NCBI GenBank assembly: GCA_964554795.1
Contig: CAZKQB010000025.1
Location: forward strand, 1-43,686
Source: SFHK01 sp964554795
Lineage (GTDB): Bacteria; Bacillota; Clostridia; Christensenellales; Aristaeellaceae
Direction: 5' to 3'
DNA length: 43,686 nt
Under the pieces are notes generated by a model. It searched no databases. It was not told the DNA's origin and was given only the letters and a program-made list of their open reading frames with translations. Shown here piece by piece: positions 1 through 6,856 of the stretch. Positions within the stretch are counted from its first letter, which is position 1; each line of letters starts with the position of its first letter. The position numbers were made by a program, and so were the translations under genes.

Positions 1-269
1 AAGCTTGCAATCCTGTGGCGCACCAGTTCATGGCTCACGCCCCGATCCACGATAAACTTCACTGTCATGCTGGCATGTTCAAGCATCGCTTCATGCCCAT
101 GCGCAGTCAGCATGCGGATGAATTTCTCTGCGCTGTCCTCGGAAATCCGTTCCTCGGTTTTGTAGCAGATGCGCCCTGCCGCTTCGATGGCGCTGTAGAT
201 TGCCTTGCGGCTGGCATCATTCAGCACAGCCGGTCGCATGATTTCAAAGCTGGCTCCTGTAATCCTCAA
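1..269 (-). CDS. thyX: Flavin-dependent thymidylate synthase ThyX, N-terminal part (cut by window edge)
   Basis: ThyX makes dTMP from dUMP using FAD and methylene-tetrahydrofolate. The first 89 residues are visible, reading MRITGASFEI at the start. They carry the ThyX signature RHRxxS as RHRIAS at residues 84-89, with the usual preceding HELV segment. The start is a TTG at 267-269, preceded by an AGAAGG Shine-Dalgarno; an in-frame TAA lies just upstream, so the reading frame cannot extend much further. The C-terminal two thirds lie outside the window. It is the most downstream gene seen in a minus-strand block with tRNA-like elements and small unknown genes. ThyX plus tRNAs is a common combination in large phages, but ThyX is also a normal chromosomal gene in Clostridia. 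Confidence 0.85.
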   Translation of the reverse strand, partial: MRITGASFEIMRPAVLNDASRKAIYSAIEAAGRICYKTEERISEDSAEKFIRMLTAHGHEAMLEHASMTVKFIVDRGVSHELVRHRIAS

Positions 270-297
270 ATGAAACACCTTCTTTCGTTATGTTGAT

Positions 298-377
298 TGG
301 TGAAACAGGAAGGAATCGAACCTCCTGCACATCCTCTGCATATGCGGATTCCTGCGCACCGTCCTTTCGGCTGTTTC
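298..377 (-). tRNA. tRNA-like element 1, CCA-encoded, 8-nt anticodon-type loop
   Basis: On the minus strand the 7-bp acceptor pairs perfectly (GAAACAG at 377-371 with CTGTTTC at 308-302). It is followed by discriminator A and an encoded CCA. The T arm is GGAGG-TTCGATT-CCTTC. A short D hairpin (CCG-AAAGGA-CGG) begins directly after the acceptor, with no 8-9 linker. The expected anticodon arm is a 5-bp stem closing an 8-nt loop (CAGGAATC) that lacks U33, and it is followed by a small variable hairpin (TGCA...TGCA). The layout is closest to a serine-type (class II) tRNA, and a GGA triplet is present in the loop, but I do not assign an identity. Confidence 0.55.
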
Positions 378-382
378 ATATG

Positions 383-398
383 CGCCCGTCTTTCCGGG
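383..398. other. Short hairpin resembling the D arms of the neighbouring tRNA-like elements
   Basis: A perfect 5-bp hairpin (GCCCG-tctttc-CGGGC) lies just upstream, in minus-strand sense, of tRNA-like element 1. Read on the minus strand its loop contains GGAAAGA, like the D loops of elements 1 and 3. No matching acceptor or T arm was found, so it may be a remnant of another element or a processing hairpin. Confidence 0.25.
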
Positions 399-529
399 CT
401 GCCAGACAAAGAGAACCGCCTCTTGAGTGATTGTCGCACCCGCAATCGACAGCGTGCGGCTTGTGGGGCTTCGTTCAGGACTTCCTAAAACCCATCCGTT
501 TTCTGTATACCCGCAATATTGCACCCTTG

Positions 530-608
530 TACGCTCCGGAATCGAACCTCGGCGTTTGCAGACTCGAACTGCGCTTCATACGGGCGATCTTCCCATAGAT
601 ACGATACA
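530..608 (-). tRNA. Degenerate tRNA-like element 2
   Basis: On the minus strand there is a D-like hairpin (ATCT-ATGGGA-AGAT), a 4-bp hairpin with a 7-nt loop (GCAG-TTCGAGT-CTGC) and a T-loop consensus TTCGATT near 547-541. The T stem is badly mispaired, the candidate acceptor pairs over only about five positions, and no CCA is encoded. The TTCGAGT hairpin could be read as an anticodon arm with CGA or as a second T arm. I treat it as a decayed or non-standard tRNA-like element rather than a functional tRNA. Confidence 0.25.
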
Positions 609-623
609 GTGTCCACGGAACAT

Positions 624-728
624 TGGTGGGAACGACGGGGCATCGAACCCCGTTTATCGCCATAGGTCGCACTTACATCCAGTGGAATGGTGACACTAAC
701 TGCATACCCGATCCAGACGGGCGTTCCC
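624..728 (-). tRNA. tRNA-like element 3, long (105 nt), CCA-encoded
   Basis: The acceptor pairs perfectly (GGGAACG at 728-722 with CGTTCCC at 634-628), followed by A and CCA. The T arm is perfect, with a 6-bp stem (ACGGGG/CCCCGT) around TTCGATG. A D-like hairpin CCCG-TCTGGAT-CGGG follows the acceptor without the usual two-nucleotide linker. The 53 nt between the D and T arms contain AGTG-TCACCATTC-CACT and CACT-GGATGTA-AGTG as mutually exclusive hairpins; neither gives a normal loop with U33. Ends and T arm are convincing. Decoding identity is not assignable. Confidence 0.5.
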
Positions 729-814
729 ATGTAATGCTGGTCTGTTCCCAGCTGTCATTGCCTTTATTCCGTTTGAGGGGGTCGCATCAAGGCAACTCTT
801 ACGTTATCCCCTTG

Positions 815-897
815 TGCAGCGCACCGGATTCGAACCGGTTCTTCCCCCTCTACAGAGTAACTGTCCGAGGTTTGTTTGCTCCATACAACATCGCTGC
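815..897 (-). tRNA. tRNA-like element 4
   Basis: The T arm is perfect (ACCGG-TTCGAAT-CCGGT at 839-823). The acceptor pairs at six of seven positions (GCAGCGA at 897-891 with GCGCTGC at 822-816), with discriminator A but no encoded CCA. The D arm (TTG-TATGGAG-CAA) sits after a normal TG linker. The anticodon region instead forms CCTC...GAGG enclosing ACAG-TTACT-CTGT, a longer hairpin than a 5-bp/7-nt anticodon arm. It is probably a real tRNA-derived gene, of unclear specificity. Confidence 0.5.
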
Positions 898-902
898 ATA
901 CT

Positions 903-919
903 GCGCCGATATACGGCGC
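903..919 (-). other. Hairpin between the small CDS and tRNA-like element 4
   Basis: A perfect 6-bp stem (GCGCCG-atata-CGGCGC) lies directly after the stop codon of the minus-strand gene ending at 920 and 5 nt before tRNA-like element 4. There is no T tract, so it is more likely an RNA processing or stabilising hairpin than an intrinsic terminator. Confidence 0.4.
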
Positions 920-1219
920 TTAATTAGAAATCGACAAACGTTCCTCGCACCACTTGAGAGCCGCATTGTATTTCAGCCATCCCAGCACATACATTTGATC
1001 GTTGGTGCTGAATCGGAATACGCAGGCTTTTCGTTCTCGACCTTCCGTGTAAAAAGAAACGCCGATTCTTCCATCCCATGGCGTTTTACCCTTCTGCCGC
1101 TGCGTTGCACTCCACACAATCGCAGTTCGGTGAATCTGTTCATCCTTTCCGTCTTTGCTGAAAGCAGCAATCTCTTTAAGCTGGTCGGGATGGCTGAATT
1201 TGAATCGTTTTGCCATCAT
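920..1219 (-). CDS. Small protein of unknown function (99 aa)
   Basis: The protein is basic and aromatic-rich, begins MMAKRFKFSH and ends CEERLSISN. It shows no motif that I recognise. Its ATG overlaps the stop of the upstream gene as ATGA, and an AGGAGG Shine-Dalgarno lies inside that gene's end, so the two are translationally coupled. The base composition is less GC-rich than the chromosomal genes from 1.9 kb on. Context (small coupled ORFs, tRNA-like array, thyX, all on one strand) suggests a phage or mobile-element origin. Confidence 0.6.
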   Translation of the reverse strand: MMAKRFKFSHPDQLKEIAAFSKDGKDEQIHRTAIVWSATQRQKGKTPWDGRIGVSFYTEGRERKACVFRFSTNDQMYVLGWLKYNAALKWCEERLSISN

Positions 1220-1512
1220 TCATCCTCCTGCGTATCTTCATTGTGTATCTGGTCTGAAAAGCAGTGCTGTATTGCCAGTTTGTTCAGAAGATGTGTAAAA
1301 TCAATCAAATCGCCATTTTCAGAAAGTTTCGGACAAATCCGATCGCAGAGCACCTTCATGGCTGCCATCATGGCGGTCAAGATTTCAATCGCATCATCGC
1401 CGTTCTTCAACGATAGCTTTTCAACCGCCATTTCGTAATCTTCTTCATCGCGAAAAGCATTGCAAAGCATCGTGTAAAATGTTAATGTCTTTTTCTCGAA
1501 ACTACTCATCAT
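1216..1512 (-). CDS. Small acidic helical protein of unknown function (98 aa)
   Basis: The protein begins MMSSFEKKTL and has an acidic tail (HNEDTQEDE). It looks mostly alpha-helical and has no recognisable domain. A good AAAGGAGG Shine-Dalgarno precedes the ATG. It lies 27 nt downstream of the helix-turn-helix gene and overlaps the next gene by 4 nt, so the three form an operon. Small acidic helical proteins of this type are frequent in phage accessory regions; that is inference only. Confidence 0.6.
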   Translation of the reverse strand: MMSSFEKKTLTFYTMLCNAFRDEEDYEMAVEKLSLKNGDDAIEILTAMMAAMKVLCDRICPKLSENGDLIDFTHLLNKLAIQHCFSDQIHNEDTQEDE

Positions 1513-1539
1513 CGTACCCTCCTTTGTTCATCCACTGAA

Positions 1540-1776
1540 TCAAACAACCCGCTTTCCACGCCTTTTCAAATTTTCACAGTATCTGTGCTGGGCGAGGTCG
1601 GCATCATATGCGCGTCGCTGGTTCTTGTCATACAGTCCATTTTCTCCACGCTTGAGTTCGCGGTAGACAGTTGCCAGCTGCATCCCCATTGAACTGGCGA
1701 TTTCCTTGGCTGTATGTCCAGCCTCCCACATGCCCTGCATCTTCTGCCGGTCTGTATATCCCATGTACCGATACAT
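1540..1776 (-). CDS. Small helix-turn-helix protein (HTH_38/IS30-like)
   Basis: This 78-residue protein is mainly one helix-turn-helix. Residues about 7-45 read as a scanning HTH of the HTH_38 or IS30 N-terminal type, with GHTAKEIASSMGMQLATVYREL spanning both helices, followed by a basic tail ending KRRGKRVV. There is no transposase catalytic domain, so it is a stand-alone DNA-binding protein or a fragment. GAGGAGAAGG precedes the ATG. It is first in the three-gene minus operon and could regulate it. Confidence 0.65.
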   Translation of the reverse strand: MYRYMGYTDRQKMQGMWEAGHTAKEIASSMGMQLATVYRELKRGENGLYDKNQRRAYDADLAQHRYCENLKRRGKRVV

Positions 1777-1802
1777 ACCTTCTCCTCACCACACTTTTGT
1801 AT

Positions 1803-1839
1803 AAAAAATGAATGCGAAGAGCTTTTCAACTCCTCGCAT
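1803..1839 (-). terminator. Hairpin plus T-run upstream of the HTH gene (attenuator or terminator)
   Basis: On the minus strand a 10-bp stem with one mismatch (ATGCGAGGAG / CTCTTCGCAT, 8-nt loop) is followed within two bases by a run ending TTTTTT. It is shaped like an intrinsic terminator. It lies between a TATAAT box (1843-1848) and the HTH gene, so it could attenuate that operon. Confidence 0.5.
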
Positions 1840-1842
1840 ATG

Positions 1843-1848
1843 ATTATA
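1843..1848 (-). promoter_or_regulatory. Candidate -10 box for the minus-strand HTH operon
   Basis: A consensus TATAAT lies on the minus strand about 65 nt upstream of the HTH start. No good -35 is seen at 17 nt; the sequence there is T-rich only. The terminator-like hairpin begins within about 5 nt of the box. Confidence 0.35.
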
Positions 1849-1883
1849 AAGTGCAGGCGCGGCAAAAATCGATGGAAACGCCC

Positions 1884-1912
1884 TTCCAATTCGGGCGGGA
1901 ATATGGTATACT
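1884..1912 (+). promoter_or_regulatory. Candidate promoter of the metallo-hydrolase/nfn operon
   Basis: TTCCAA and TATACT are separated by 17 nt, ending about 36 nt before the ATG at 1949. The -10 is good, the -35 weak. No other promoter is seen before nfnA or nfnB, so this likely drives the run 1949-6204. Confidence 0.5.
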
Positions 1913-1948
1913 GTTCCGGAAAACAATCACCGAAGGGAGCGAAAATTC

Positions 1949-2755
1949 ATGAAGCTTCAGTATCTGGGAACCGCAGCGGCGGAGGGCGTTCCGGCAATGT
2001 TTTGCCCGTGCCCGGCGTGCACGTATGCGCGAAAGGTTGGCGGCAAGGAAAACCGCTCGCGTTCGGGCGCAATTCTCGACGATTTTCTCAAAATCGATTT
2101 CCCCGCCGACGCCTACATTCAGTCGCTTATGTGGGGACTGGATTATTCAAAGGTTCAGCATGTGCTGATTACCCATACGCACCGCGACCACTTCTGTGCC
2201 GAGGAGTTCGAAAACCGCTTCAGGCCCTTTTCGCAGCTTCCGGACGAGGCCGCGCCGCTCACGGTATACGGAAACGAGCAGGCGCGCGGAAAAATGTCGA
2301 AATTTCTGAAGGACGGCGTTCTGGAATTCGTTACAATGAAGCCTTATGATACCGTGGATGCGGGCGGCTACCGGGTAACGGCGCTGAACGCCATTCACGC
2401 GCTTGAAGAAACGTCTCTGTTTTTCCTGATTGAAAAGGACGGCAAGCGGCTTCTGTATGCGCACGATACCGACGAATTTACGCCCGAGCATCTGGAATTT
2501 ATGAAGGGCAAGCGGATGGACATCGTTTCGCTGGACTGCACAAACGGCATTCTGGACTGCGATTACATCGGTCACATGGGCATTTCGGACAACCTGCGCA
2601 TGCGCGAGAAGCTGTACGAAATCGGCGCGGCAGACGAGAAAACGATTTTTGTGGCCAACCATTTTTCCCATAACGGCGTGGCGCCGTATGAAGAGCTGTG
2701 CCGGCGGATGCCCGGCTTCATCGTGGCCTACGATGGACTGATTGTGGAGGCATAG
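1949..2755 (+). CDS. MBL-fold metallo-hydrolase, PhnP-like
   Basis: This 268-residue protein has the metallo-beta-lactamase fold. The zinc motif HxHxDH appears as THTHRDHF (H76, H78, D80, H81), a later metal-binding aspartate lies in YAHDTDEF, and a final histidine in VANHFSHNG. A cysteine-rich N-terminal insert (FCPCPACTYAR, residues 18-28) resembles the extra zinc site of PhnP-type cyclic phosphodiesterases. The substrate is therefore probably a phosphodiester, perhaps a cyclic ribose phosphate, although no phosphonate genes are nearby. GAAGGGAG precedes the ATG. The next gene begins 10 nt downstream, indicating cotranscription. Confidence 0.8.
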   Translation: MKLQYLGTAAAEGVPAMFCPCPACTYARKVGGKENRSRSGAILDDFLKIDFPADAYIQSLMWGLDYSKVQHVLITHTHRDHFCAEEFENRFRPFSQLPDEAAPLTVYGNEQARGKMSKFLKDGVLEFVTMKPYDTVDAGGYRVTALNAIHALEETSLFFLIEKDGKRLLYAHDTDEFTPEHLEFMKGKRMDIVSLDCTNGILDCDYIGHMGISDNLRMREKLYEIGAADEKTIFVANHFSHNGVAPYEELCRRMPGFIVAYDGLIVEA

Positions 2756-2765
2756 GAGGACGAAC

Positions 2766-3608
2766 ATGTACCCCATCGTAAAAAAACGTGTACTGAATGA
2801 AGAGGTTACGCTGATGGAGGTACGTGCGCCGCTGGCTGCACGTCATGCTTGCCCGGGACAGTTTATCATTCTGCGCGTAGACGAAAACGGCGAGCGCATT
2901 CCGCTGACAATCGCCGATTTTGACCGCGAAAAGGGCACGGTTACCGTGATCTTCCAGAAGGTGGGCGCTACCACAAGGCTGCTGGATCAAAAAAACGAGG
3001 GCGACGCTCTGGCAGACTTCGTCGGCCCGCTGGGAAAGGCCTCTGAGTTTGACGGCGTTCGCCGTGCCGCCGTGATCGGCGGCGGTCTGGGTGTGGCCAT
3101 TGCCTATCCGCAGGCCAAGGCGCTCAAGGCGCTGGGCGCGCAGGTCGAGCTGATCGTCGGCTTCCGCAGGGAGAGCCTTATTCTCCTGGAGGACGAGCTG
3201 CGGGCTGCGTCGGACGAGCTGACCATCATGACCGACGACGGCTCAAACGGCCATAAGGGCTTCGTTACCGACGCGCTGCGCGAAAGCCTTTCTGCAGGAA
3301 GGACGTATGACGAGGTGATTGCCATCGGCCCGATTCCCATGATGAAGGCCGTGTGCGAAATGACGCGCCCGTATGGAATCAAAACCATCGTATCAATGAA
3401 CTCCGTGATGATTGACGGTACCGGCATGTGCGGGTGCTGCCGCCTTACGGTGAACGGAGAAACCCGGTTCGCCTGTGTGGACGGCCCGGAGTTTGACGGC
3501 CATCAGGTGGACTTTGACGGCGCAGCCCGGCGCGGGCGCATGTACCGCGCGGAGGAGGCTCTTGCGACAGAGACGCATGTCTGCCGTCTGACAGGGGAGG
3601 TGCGCTGA
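2766..3608 (+). CDS. nfnA: NADH-dependent ferredoxin:NADP oxidoreductase subunit A
   Basis: A 280-residue FAD/NAD-binding reductase of the ferredoxin-NADP reductase family, like the electron-transfer subunit of dihydroorotate dehydrogenase. The N-terminal flavin domain carries PGQFIILRV and RIPLTIAD. The nucleotide-binding part has VIGGGLGVAIAYPQAKAL. A cysteine cluster near the C-terminus (GTGMCGCC ... FACVDGPEFDG) binds the [2Fe-2S] cluster as in NfnA and PyrK-like proteins. With nfnB it would bifurcate electrons from NADPH to ferredoxin and NAD, or the reverse, in the cytoplasm. I chose the ATG at 2766 because AGGAGG precedes it; a TTG at 2742 is also in frame. nfnB starts 1 nt after its stop. 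Confidence 0.85.
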   Translation: MYPIVKKRVLNEEVTLMEVRAPLAARHACPGQFIILRVDENGERIPLTIADFDREKGTVTVIFQKVGATTRLLDQKNEGDALADFVGPLGKASEFDGVRRAAVIGGGLGVAIAYPQAKALKALGAQVELIVGFRRESLILLEDELRAASDELTIMTDDGSNGHKGFVTDALRESLSAGRTYDEVIAIGPIPMMKAVCEMTRPYGIKTIVSMNSVMIDGTGMCGCCRLTVNGETRFACVDGPEFDGHQVDFDGAARRGRMYRAEEALATETHVCRLTGEVR

Positions 3609-3609
3609 C

Positions 3610-5019
3610 ATGCAGATGATCAAAACGCCTATGCCTGAGCAGGATCCGCACGTCCGCGCGCACAATTTTGACGAGGTGGCGATCGGCTACACGCCCGAAA
3701 TGGCGATTCAGGAGGCGCAGCGCTGCCTGGACTGCCGCCACAAGCCGTGCGTCGAGGGGTGCCCGGTCAACGTAAAAATTCCCGATTTCATTCGTTTGCT
3801 CAAGCAGGGCAATGCGCTTGCCGCCTATGACGTAATCCGGCAGGACAACGCGCTGCCTGCCATCTGCGGCCGCGTGTGTCCGCAGGAAACGCAGTGCGAG
3901 GCCAGATGCGTGCGTGGCATCAAGGGTGAGCCGGTGGGTATCGGCCGTCTGGAGCGCTACGCCGCCGATGCGGCCATGGCGCAGAAGCAGGAGGCAGCGC
4001 AGAAAAAGTCCGAGGGAACGAGGGCGCGCGTAGCCGTGGTCGGCTCCGGTCCTGCCGGTCTGTCCTGCGCGGGCGAATTGAACCGCTTGGGCTACGATGT
4101 AACCATCTTTGAGGCGTTGCATACGCCCGGCGGCGTGCTGGTATACGGCATTCCGGAATTCCGTTTGCCCAAGCAGCTGGTTCGAAGGGAAATTGACGGA
4201 CTGGAGCGCGCGGGCGTGAAAATCGTAACCAATGCCGTGATTGGCAAGTCTATCACCCTTGGCGAGCTGCTCAAGGAGGAGGGCTTTTCCGCCGCGTTTG
4301 TAGGCAGCGGCGCAGGGCTTCCGCGCTTCCAGAATATCGAGGGCGAGCAGCTGTCCGGCGTATACTCAGCCAATGAATTCCTCACGCGCGTAAACCTGAT
4401 GAAGGCCTACCGCTTCCCGGAGTATCTTACGCCCGTGCGCGCAGGCAAGCGTGTCGCCGTCGTGGGTGGCGGCAACGTGGCAATGGACGCTGCGCGCTGC
4501 GCGCTGCGGCTGGGTGCGGAGAAGGTTATGATCGTGTACCGCCGCGGCGAGGAGGAAATGCCGGCCCGCCGGGAGGAAATCGAGCATGCGCGCGAGGAGG
4601 GCATCGAGTTTGCCCTGCTCACCAATCCCGTGAAGTTCACCGGCGACGAAAACGGCAATGTGATCGGTATGACCTGCGTGCGAATGGCGCTGGGCGAGCC
4701 GGACGCCTCCGGCCGCCGTCGTCCCGCGCCCGTGCCAGGCAGCGAGTTTGAAACCGAAATTTCTTGCGCCGTGATTGCCATCGGCAACTCGCCGAACCCG
4801 CTCATTGCGCAGACCACGCCTGGCCTCGAAACCCAGAAATGGGGCGGAATCGTAGTGGAGGGCGACACGCTGGCAACGTCCGTGCCCGGCGTATACGCCG
4901 GCGGCGACGCGGTAACCGGCGCGGCGACCGTGATTCTTGCCATGGGCGCGGGCAAGAAGGCGGCAGGAGAAATCGACGAATACCTGCGCGCGAAGAGCGG
5001 AGAAGAAGCAAAGGCATGA
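3610..5019 (+). CDS. nfnB: NADPH-binding NfnB subunit / glutamate synthase small-chain-like oxidoreductase
   Basis: A 469-residue homologue of the GltD/NfnB family. The N-terminal iron-sulfur domain has CLDCRHKPCVEGCP (about residues 40-53) and a second cysteine group CGRVCPQETQCEARC. Two dinucleotide folds follow, VVGSGPAGLSCAGEL and VAVVGGGNVAMDAA, and a C-terminal FAD motif GVYAGGDAVTGAATV. The length and the adjacent nfnA favour NfnB over a glutamate synthase subunit, because no gltB is present. The stop overlaps the next start as ATGA. A cytoplasmic flavin-based bifurcating transhydrogenase is the expected role in a fermentative anaerobe. Confidence 0.85.
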   Translation: MQMIKTPMPEQDPHVRAHNFDEVAIGYTPEMAIQEAQRCLDCRHKPCVEGCPVNVKIPDFIRLLKQGNALAAYDVIRQDNALPAICGRVCPQETQCEARCVRGIKGEPVGIGRLERYAADAAMAQKQEAAQKKSEGTRARVAVVGSGPAGLSCAGELNRLGYDVTIFEALHTPGGVLVYGIPEFRLPKQLVRREIDGLERAGVKIVTNAVIGKSITLGELLKEEGFSAAFVGSGAGLPRFQNIEGEQLSGVYSANEFLTRVNLMKAYRFPEYLTPVRAGKRVAVVGGGNVAMDAARCALRLGAEKVMIVYRRGEEEMPARREEIEHAREEGIEFALLTNPVKFTGDENGNVIGMTCVRMALGEPDASGRRRPAPVPGSEFETEISCAVIAIGNSPNPLIAQTTPGLETQKWGGIVVEGDTLATSVPGVYAGGDAVTGAATVILAMGAGKKAAGEIDEYLRAKSGEEAKA

Positions 5020-6204
5020 AAAATCGCTTTGGCATGTTCATCCACTGGGGCTTCTATGCGCTGTACGCCGATCATGAGCAGGTGCTGGCACGGCGCAATA
5101 TGGACAACGCGGCATACGAGCGCCGCATGGCGGAATTCAACCCCATGAAATACGAGCCCGAGGAATGGGTAAGACTGGCGAAGGATGCGGGCATGCGCTA
5201 CATCTGCTTCACTGCCAAGCATCACGACGGCTTCTGCATGTGGGATACGCGCGAGACGGCGTACAGCATCATGAACACGCCCTATGGGAAGGACGTGCTG
5301 AAGCAGCTGAGCGCGCCTGCCGGAAGCACGGCATGGCGCTGTCTCTCTACTATTCCAGCCCGGATTGGCACGAGCCGTGCGCATACAATCCGCTTTCCAC
5401 TCATCAGTGGAAGTCCGTTGATCCGTCAAAAGGCGATAGTGAGAAGTATCGTGCGTTCGTGAAGGCGCAGCTGACCGAGCTTTTGACGAACTACGGCCCG
5501 ATTTACACGCTGTTCTGGGACATCCCACCGCGGTACGAGGATGCCTCGCTGAACGCGCTGGCGCGCCGACTGCAGCCGGGCATCCTGATTAACGACCGCG
5601 GTTACGATGCGGGCGACTTTTCCACGCCGGAGCGCAACGTGCCCGAGGGCAGCCGCTTTGAACGCATGACCGAGGCCTGCGATTCCGTGGGCGAGCAGAG
5701 CTGGGGCTATCGTGAAAACGAGGACTATCACACGCCTCGCTACCTGATGGGCGCCATTGACAAGGTCATGGCCATGGGCGGCAGCTATCTTTTAAACGTC
5801 GGCCCCAAGGCGGACGGGCGCATCCCGGACGAGGCCACGCGCATCGTGCGCCGCGTCGGCGACTGGTACACGCGCATGAACGGCGCGCTGGAGGATACCG
5901 AGCCGGATCCATTCGACTATCAGATTCCCGCGAATCCGGTCATTGCGCTGGTGAAGGATGGGAAAACGTACCTTCATTTTATAAGGGGCTTATTTCCACG
6001 GCCGTCACTCTGCGTGCCTACCCCGGCTGCCCGAGGGCTGTACGCCTACTGAACAGCGGCAGTCTTCTTCCCTTTGAGGAAACGGCACTGCCGAACCACT
6101 TCGACGAAAACGGCCGCGCCGTTGGCCCTGTGCTTCATATCTACCATATTCCTGCAGAGGCCTTCGGCGACGAGCCGATTGTGCTTGAAATCGAGTGGCA
6201 GTAG
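5016..6204 (+). pseudogene. GH29 alpha-L-fucosidase-like gene with two frameshifts
   Basis: Frame 1 begins at the ATG overlapping nfnB and reads MKNRFGMFIHWGFYALY, the classic GH29 N-terminal motif, then KHHDGFCMWDT. Near 5310 the family continues in another frame (ACRKHGMALSLYYSSPDW), consistent with loss of one G in GCGCG(G)CC. That frame carries the nucleophile region ELLTNYGPIYTLFWD and LLNVGPKADGRIP. Near 5982 a second single-base loss in a T run moves the remainder (starting YKGLISTAVTLRAYPG and ending EIEWQ) to a third frame, stopping at 6202-6204. With both bases restored the protein would be about 396 residues. There is no secretion signal. Either the gene is decayed or these are homopolymer sequencing errors. 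Confidence 0.8.
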
Positions 6205-6257
6205 ACGGCTTGCTCGCATGGGGCGGCCGCGCGAGCCTCTAAAAAACGGATCCATTG

Positions 6258-6297
6258 AAACGAGTCGGCGAATCCAAGCGGAAGCGCCGGCTCGTTT
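6258..6297 (+). terminator. Hairpin terminator candidate after the GH29 gene
   Basis: A 13-bp stem with one G-T pair (AAACGAGTCGGCG / CGCCGGCTCGTTT) lies 54 nt after the GH29 stop. The 3' arm ends in TTT but has no long T-run, so termination efficiency is uncertain. Confidence 0.5.
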
Positions 6298-6717
6298 GCT
6301 GAATTACAGGGGCAGGCTGGTAAAAGCGATTGCGGCAGAGGGGCTTAAATTCGAATGTGCGGAAAGGATCCCTTGAGCGCGCGGCCGAGAACACGAAATC
6401 CTCATCGAGCCGCGATGCCGGAAGCTGCGACATGTGGCTAGCAAAGGCTTCGTGCAGCCCTGCCGGGAATGAAAAACCATGTCCGACAAGAAAGCGCCTG
6501 CGCGCTTCTGTGCCGCCATTTCAAAGGTGCTGCAGGATGGGGATTTTGCGGGATATGGGGATGGTATACGTACTTAGATGTTGACGGCGGAAACGGATAA
6601 GAAGAGGAAGGCGTTGGCGAGGCAACACATTATTCCGAGATAGGATGCTTTCATCCGTTAGTCGGGCGATTTATCGCGCGGAGACGCCCTTTAACGCGTT
6701 AAATTTTGTCAAATCAG
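6298..6717. other. Gene-free stretch before rplM
   Basis: There is no convincing reading frame on either strand. The short ORFs here lack Shine-Dalgarno sites and have low-complexity Ser/Arg-rich translations. No transposon ends or RNA gene were recognised. The last 60 bp become AT-rich toward the rplM promoter. Confidence 0.5.
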
Positions 6718-6747
6718 TTGACATCATATGGCTTTCTGCGGTAAAAT
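6718..6747 (+). promoter_or_regulatory. Promoter of rplM-rpsI
   Basis: A perfect TTGACA at 6718-6723, an 18-nt spacer and TAAAAT at 6742-6747 give a strong sigma-A type promoter about 110 nt upstream of rplM, leaving an RNA leader of roughly 100 nt. Confidence 0.8.
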
Positions 6748-6754
6748 ATATCTT

Positions 6755-6843
6755 GTGTCAATCCGCTCACAGCCCCGAGCGTTTGATGTATTTCATCCGG
6801 TATGCTGACCTCATGCCTGATGCATCAGTATTGATATTGATTT
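6755..6843 (+). promoter_or_regulatory. rplM 5' leader, possible L13 autoregulatory RNA
   Basis: The leader contains a hairpin CGCTC-acagcccc-GAGCG and a CTGA...TCAG stem around TGATGCATCA, just before the Shine-Dalgarno. Bacillota rplM genes often have an L13 leader that binds the protein. I could not align this one to that motif, so the assignment rests on position and length only. Confidence 0.3.
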
Positions 6844-6856
6844 GGAGGAATCCCCA

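Noticed and set aside
1540..1776. An IS30 transposase
   Set aside because: Only the N-terminal HTH is present; no DDE domain or inverted repeats were found around it.
3610..5019. Glutamate synthase small subunit
   Set aside because: No large subunit is present and the gene is directly paired with nfnA, so NfnB is the better call.
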